Part shown: positions 63,803 to 64,000 of the stretch, in pieces
Numbering within the stretch: position 1 is the stretch's first letter
Layout of the letters: each line of letters begins with the position of its first letter
Origin: Psychrobacter immobilis
Lineage (GTDB): Bacteria > Pseudomonadota > Gammaproteobacteria > Pseudomonadales > Moraxellaceae
DNA length: 64,000 nucleotides
Direction of reading: 5' to 3'
NCBI RefSeq assembly: GCF_904846285.1
Contig: NZ_CAJHAD010000002.1
Span: 1-64,000, forward strand
Notes under the pieces: generated by a model
The model's database searches: none
The model's input: the letters and a program-made list of their open reading frames with translations, nothing else
What the model was told of the DNA's origin: nothing
Program-made: the position numbers and the translations under genes

Positions 63803-64000
63803 ATGAATATCAGCCCAGCGACAAGCCGTAAAATTTTACCGACTACTTTAGCTGCTGCACTGGCAGGAATGCTAATGCTCTCAGGTTGTAGCAAACAGTC
63901 TGATGACACTGCAAATACGGCCGCACAAACTGAGACGCAAGGGGCAGAAAATATCGCTACTACAACCTCTTCAGCTGCTGCACAAGCTCATATTGATCGT
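63803..64000 (+). CDS. Lipoprotein, 3'-truncated by the window end
   Basis: The first 66 residues of a protein with a lipoprotein signal (RKILPTTLAAALAGMLMLSGC, lipobox LSGC with Cys28) and a Ser/Thr/Ala/Asp-rich linker start. GAGGA lies 5 bases before the ATG. The domain that would show its function is beyond the window. Confidence 0.75.
   Translation, partial: MNISPATSRKILPTTLAAALAGMLMLSGCSKQSDDTANTAAQTETQGAENIATTTSSAAAQAHIDR

Noticed and set aside
1..64000. tRNA, rRNA or insertion sequences
   Set aside because: I saw no cloverleaf-like sequence in the gaps, no transposase-like protein and no terminal repeats with target duplications.

Overview
The window looks like a chromosomal segment of a gammaproteobacterium of the family Moraxellaceae, most likely Psychrobacter. 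The reasons are the moderate-to-low GC, the N/D/S-rich spacers inside conserved proteins, a complete Pseudomonas-type Pil-Chp cluster, and a mix of Acinetobacter-like housekeeping genes. The genus call is from memory of gene content, not from a search. I see no rRNA, tRNA, insertion sequence, prophage or CRISPR array. Only the left edge (a 5'-truncated DUF4435-like gene) has an accessory look.

Layout. Positions 1-2.6 kb: the truncated DUF4435-like gene, an orphan lipoprotein, a DUF454 membrane protein and a cold-shock gene with a clear promoter and long 5' UTR. 2.7-5.6 kb: a yeiH-type transporter divergent from a LysR regulator, then a universal stress protein. 5.9-14.4 kb: a large M16 peptidase, two Nudix hydrolases, an HPP membrane protein, an MpaB/rubber-oxygenase-like protein and nhaA. 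14.8-24.3 kb: two TSUP transporters, a dicarboxylate/amino-acid symporter, a long fadE, radC and coaBC. 24.4-27.6 kb: a histone-deacetylase-like hydrolase, a YbjN-domain protein and an unknown protein. 27.7-31.2 kb: ccmABCDE without ccmFGH. 31.3-38.1 kb: an aldo/keto reductase, an MFS transporter followed by a cytosine-deaminase-family enzyme, and metNIQ. 38.5-43 kb: an OmpR-type two-component pair whose kinase carries a huge insertion, and an orphan lipoprotein adaptor. 43.8-56.6 kb: the pilGHIJK-chpABC chemosensory cluster. 56.8-64 kb: cytochrome b561, minCDE, a voltage-sensor-like membrane protein, an acyltransferase, an OmpA-family lipoprotein and a truncated lipoprotein at the right edge.

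How the genes work together. The Pil-Chp cluster would control type IV pilus motility: receptor PilJ, adaptors PilI and ChpC, kinase ChpA with several Hpt sites, response regulators PilG and PilH, methyltransferase PilK and methylesterase ChpB. MinCDE places the division septum. MetNIQ imports methionine. CcmABCDE exports and chaperones haem for c-type cytochromes, but the ligation genes must lie elsewhere. The MFS and deaminase genes form a likely uptake-and-deamination pair for a pyrimidine-like base.

Most unusual points: a histidine kinase whose ATP-binding domain is split by about 250 low-complexity residues; a PilJ with almost no periplasmic sensor; an adaptor protein whose coiled-coil hairpin is replaced by a disordered segment; a His-rich loop in CoaBC; a CodA homologue changed at an active-site position; a voltage-sensor-like protein without a pore; and a possible methionine-rich leader plus terminator before metQ. 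I found no clear, complete, previously undescribed system.
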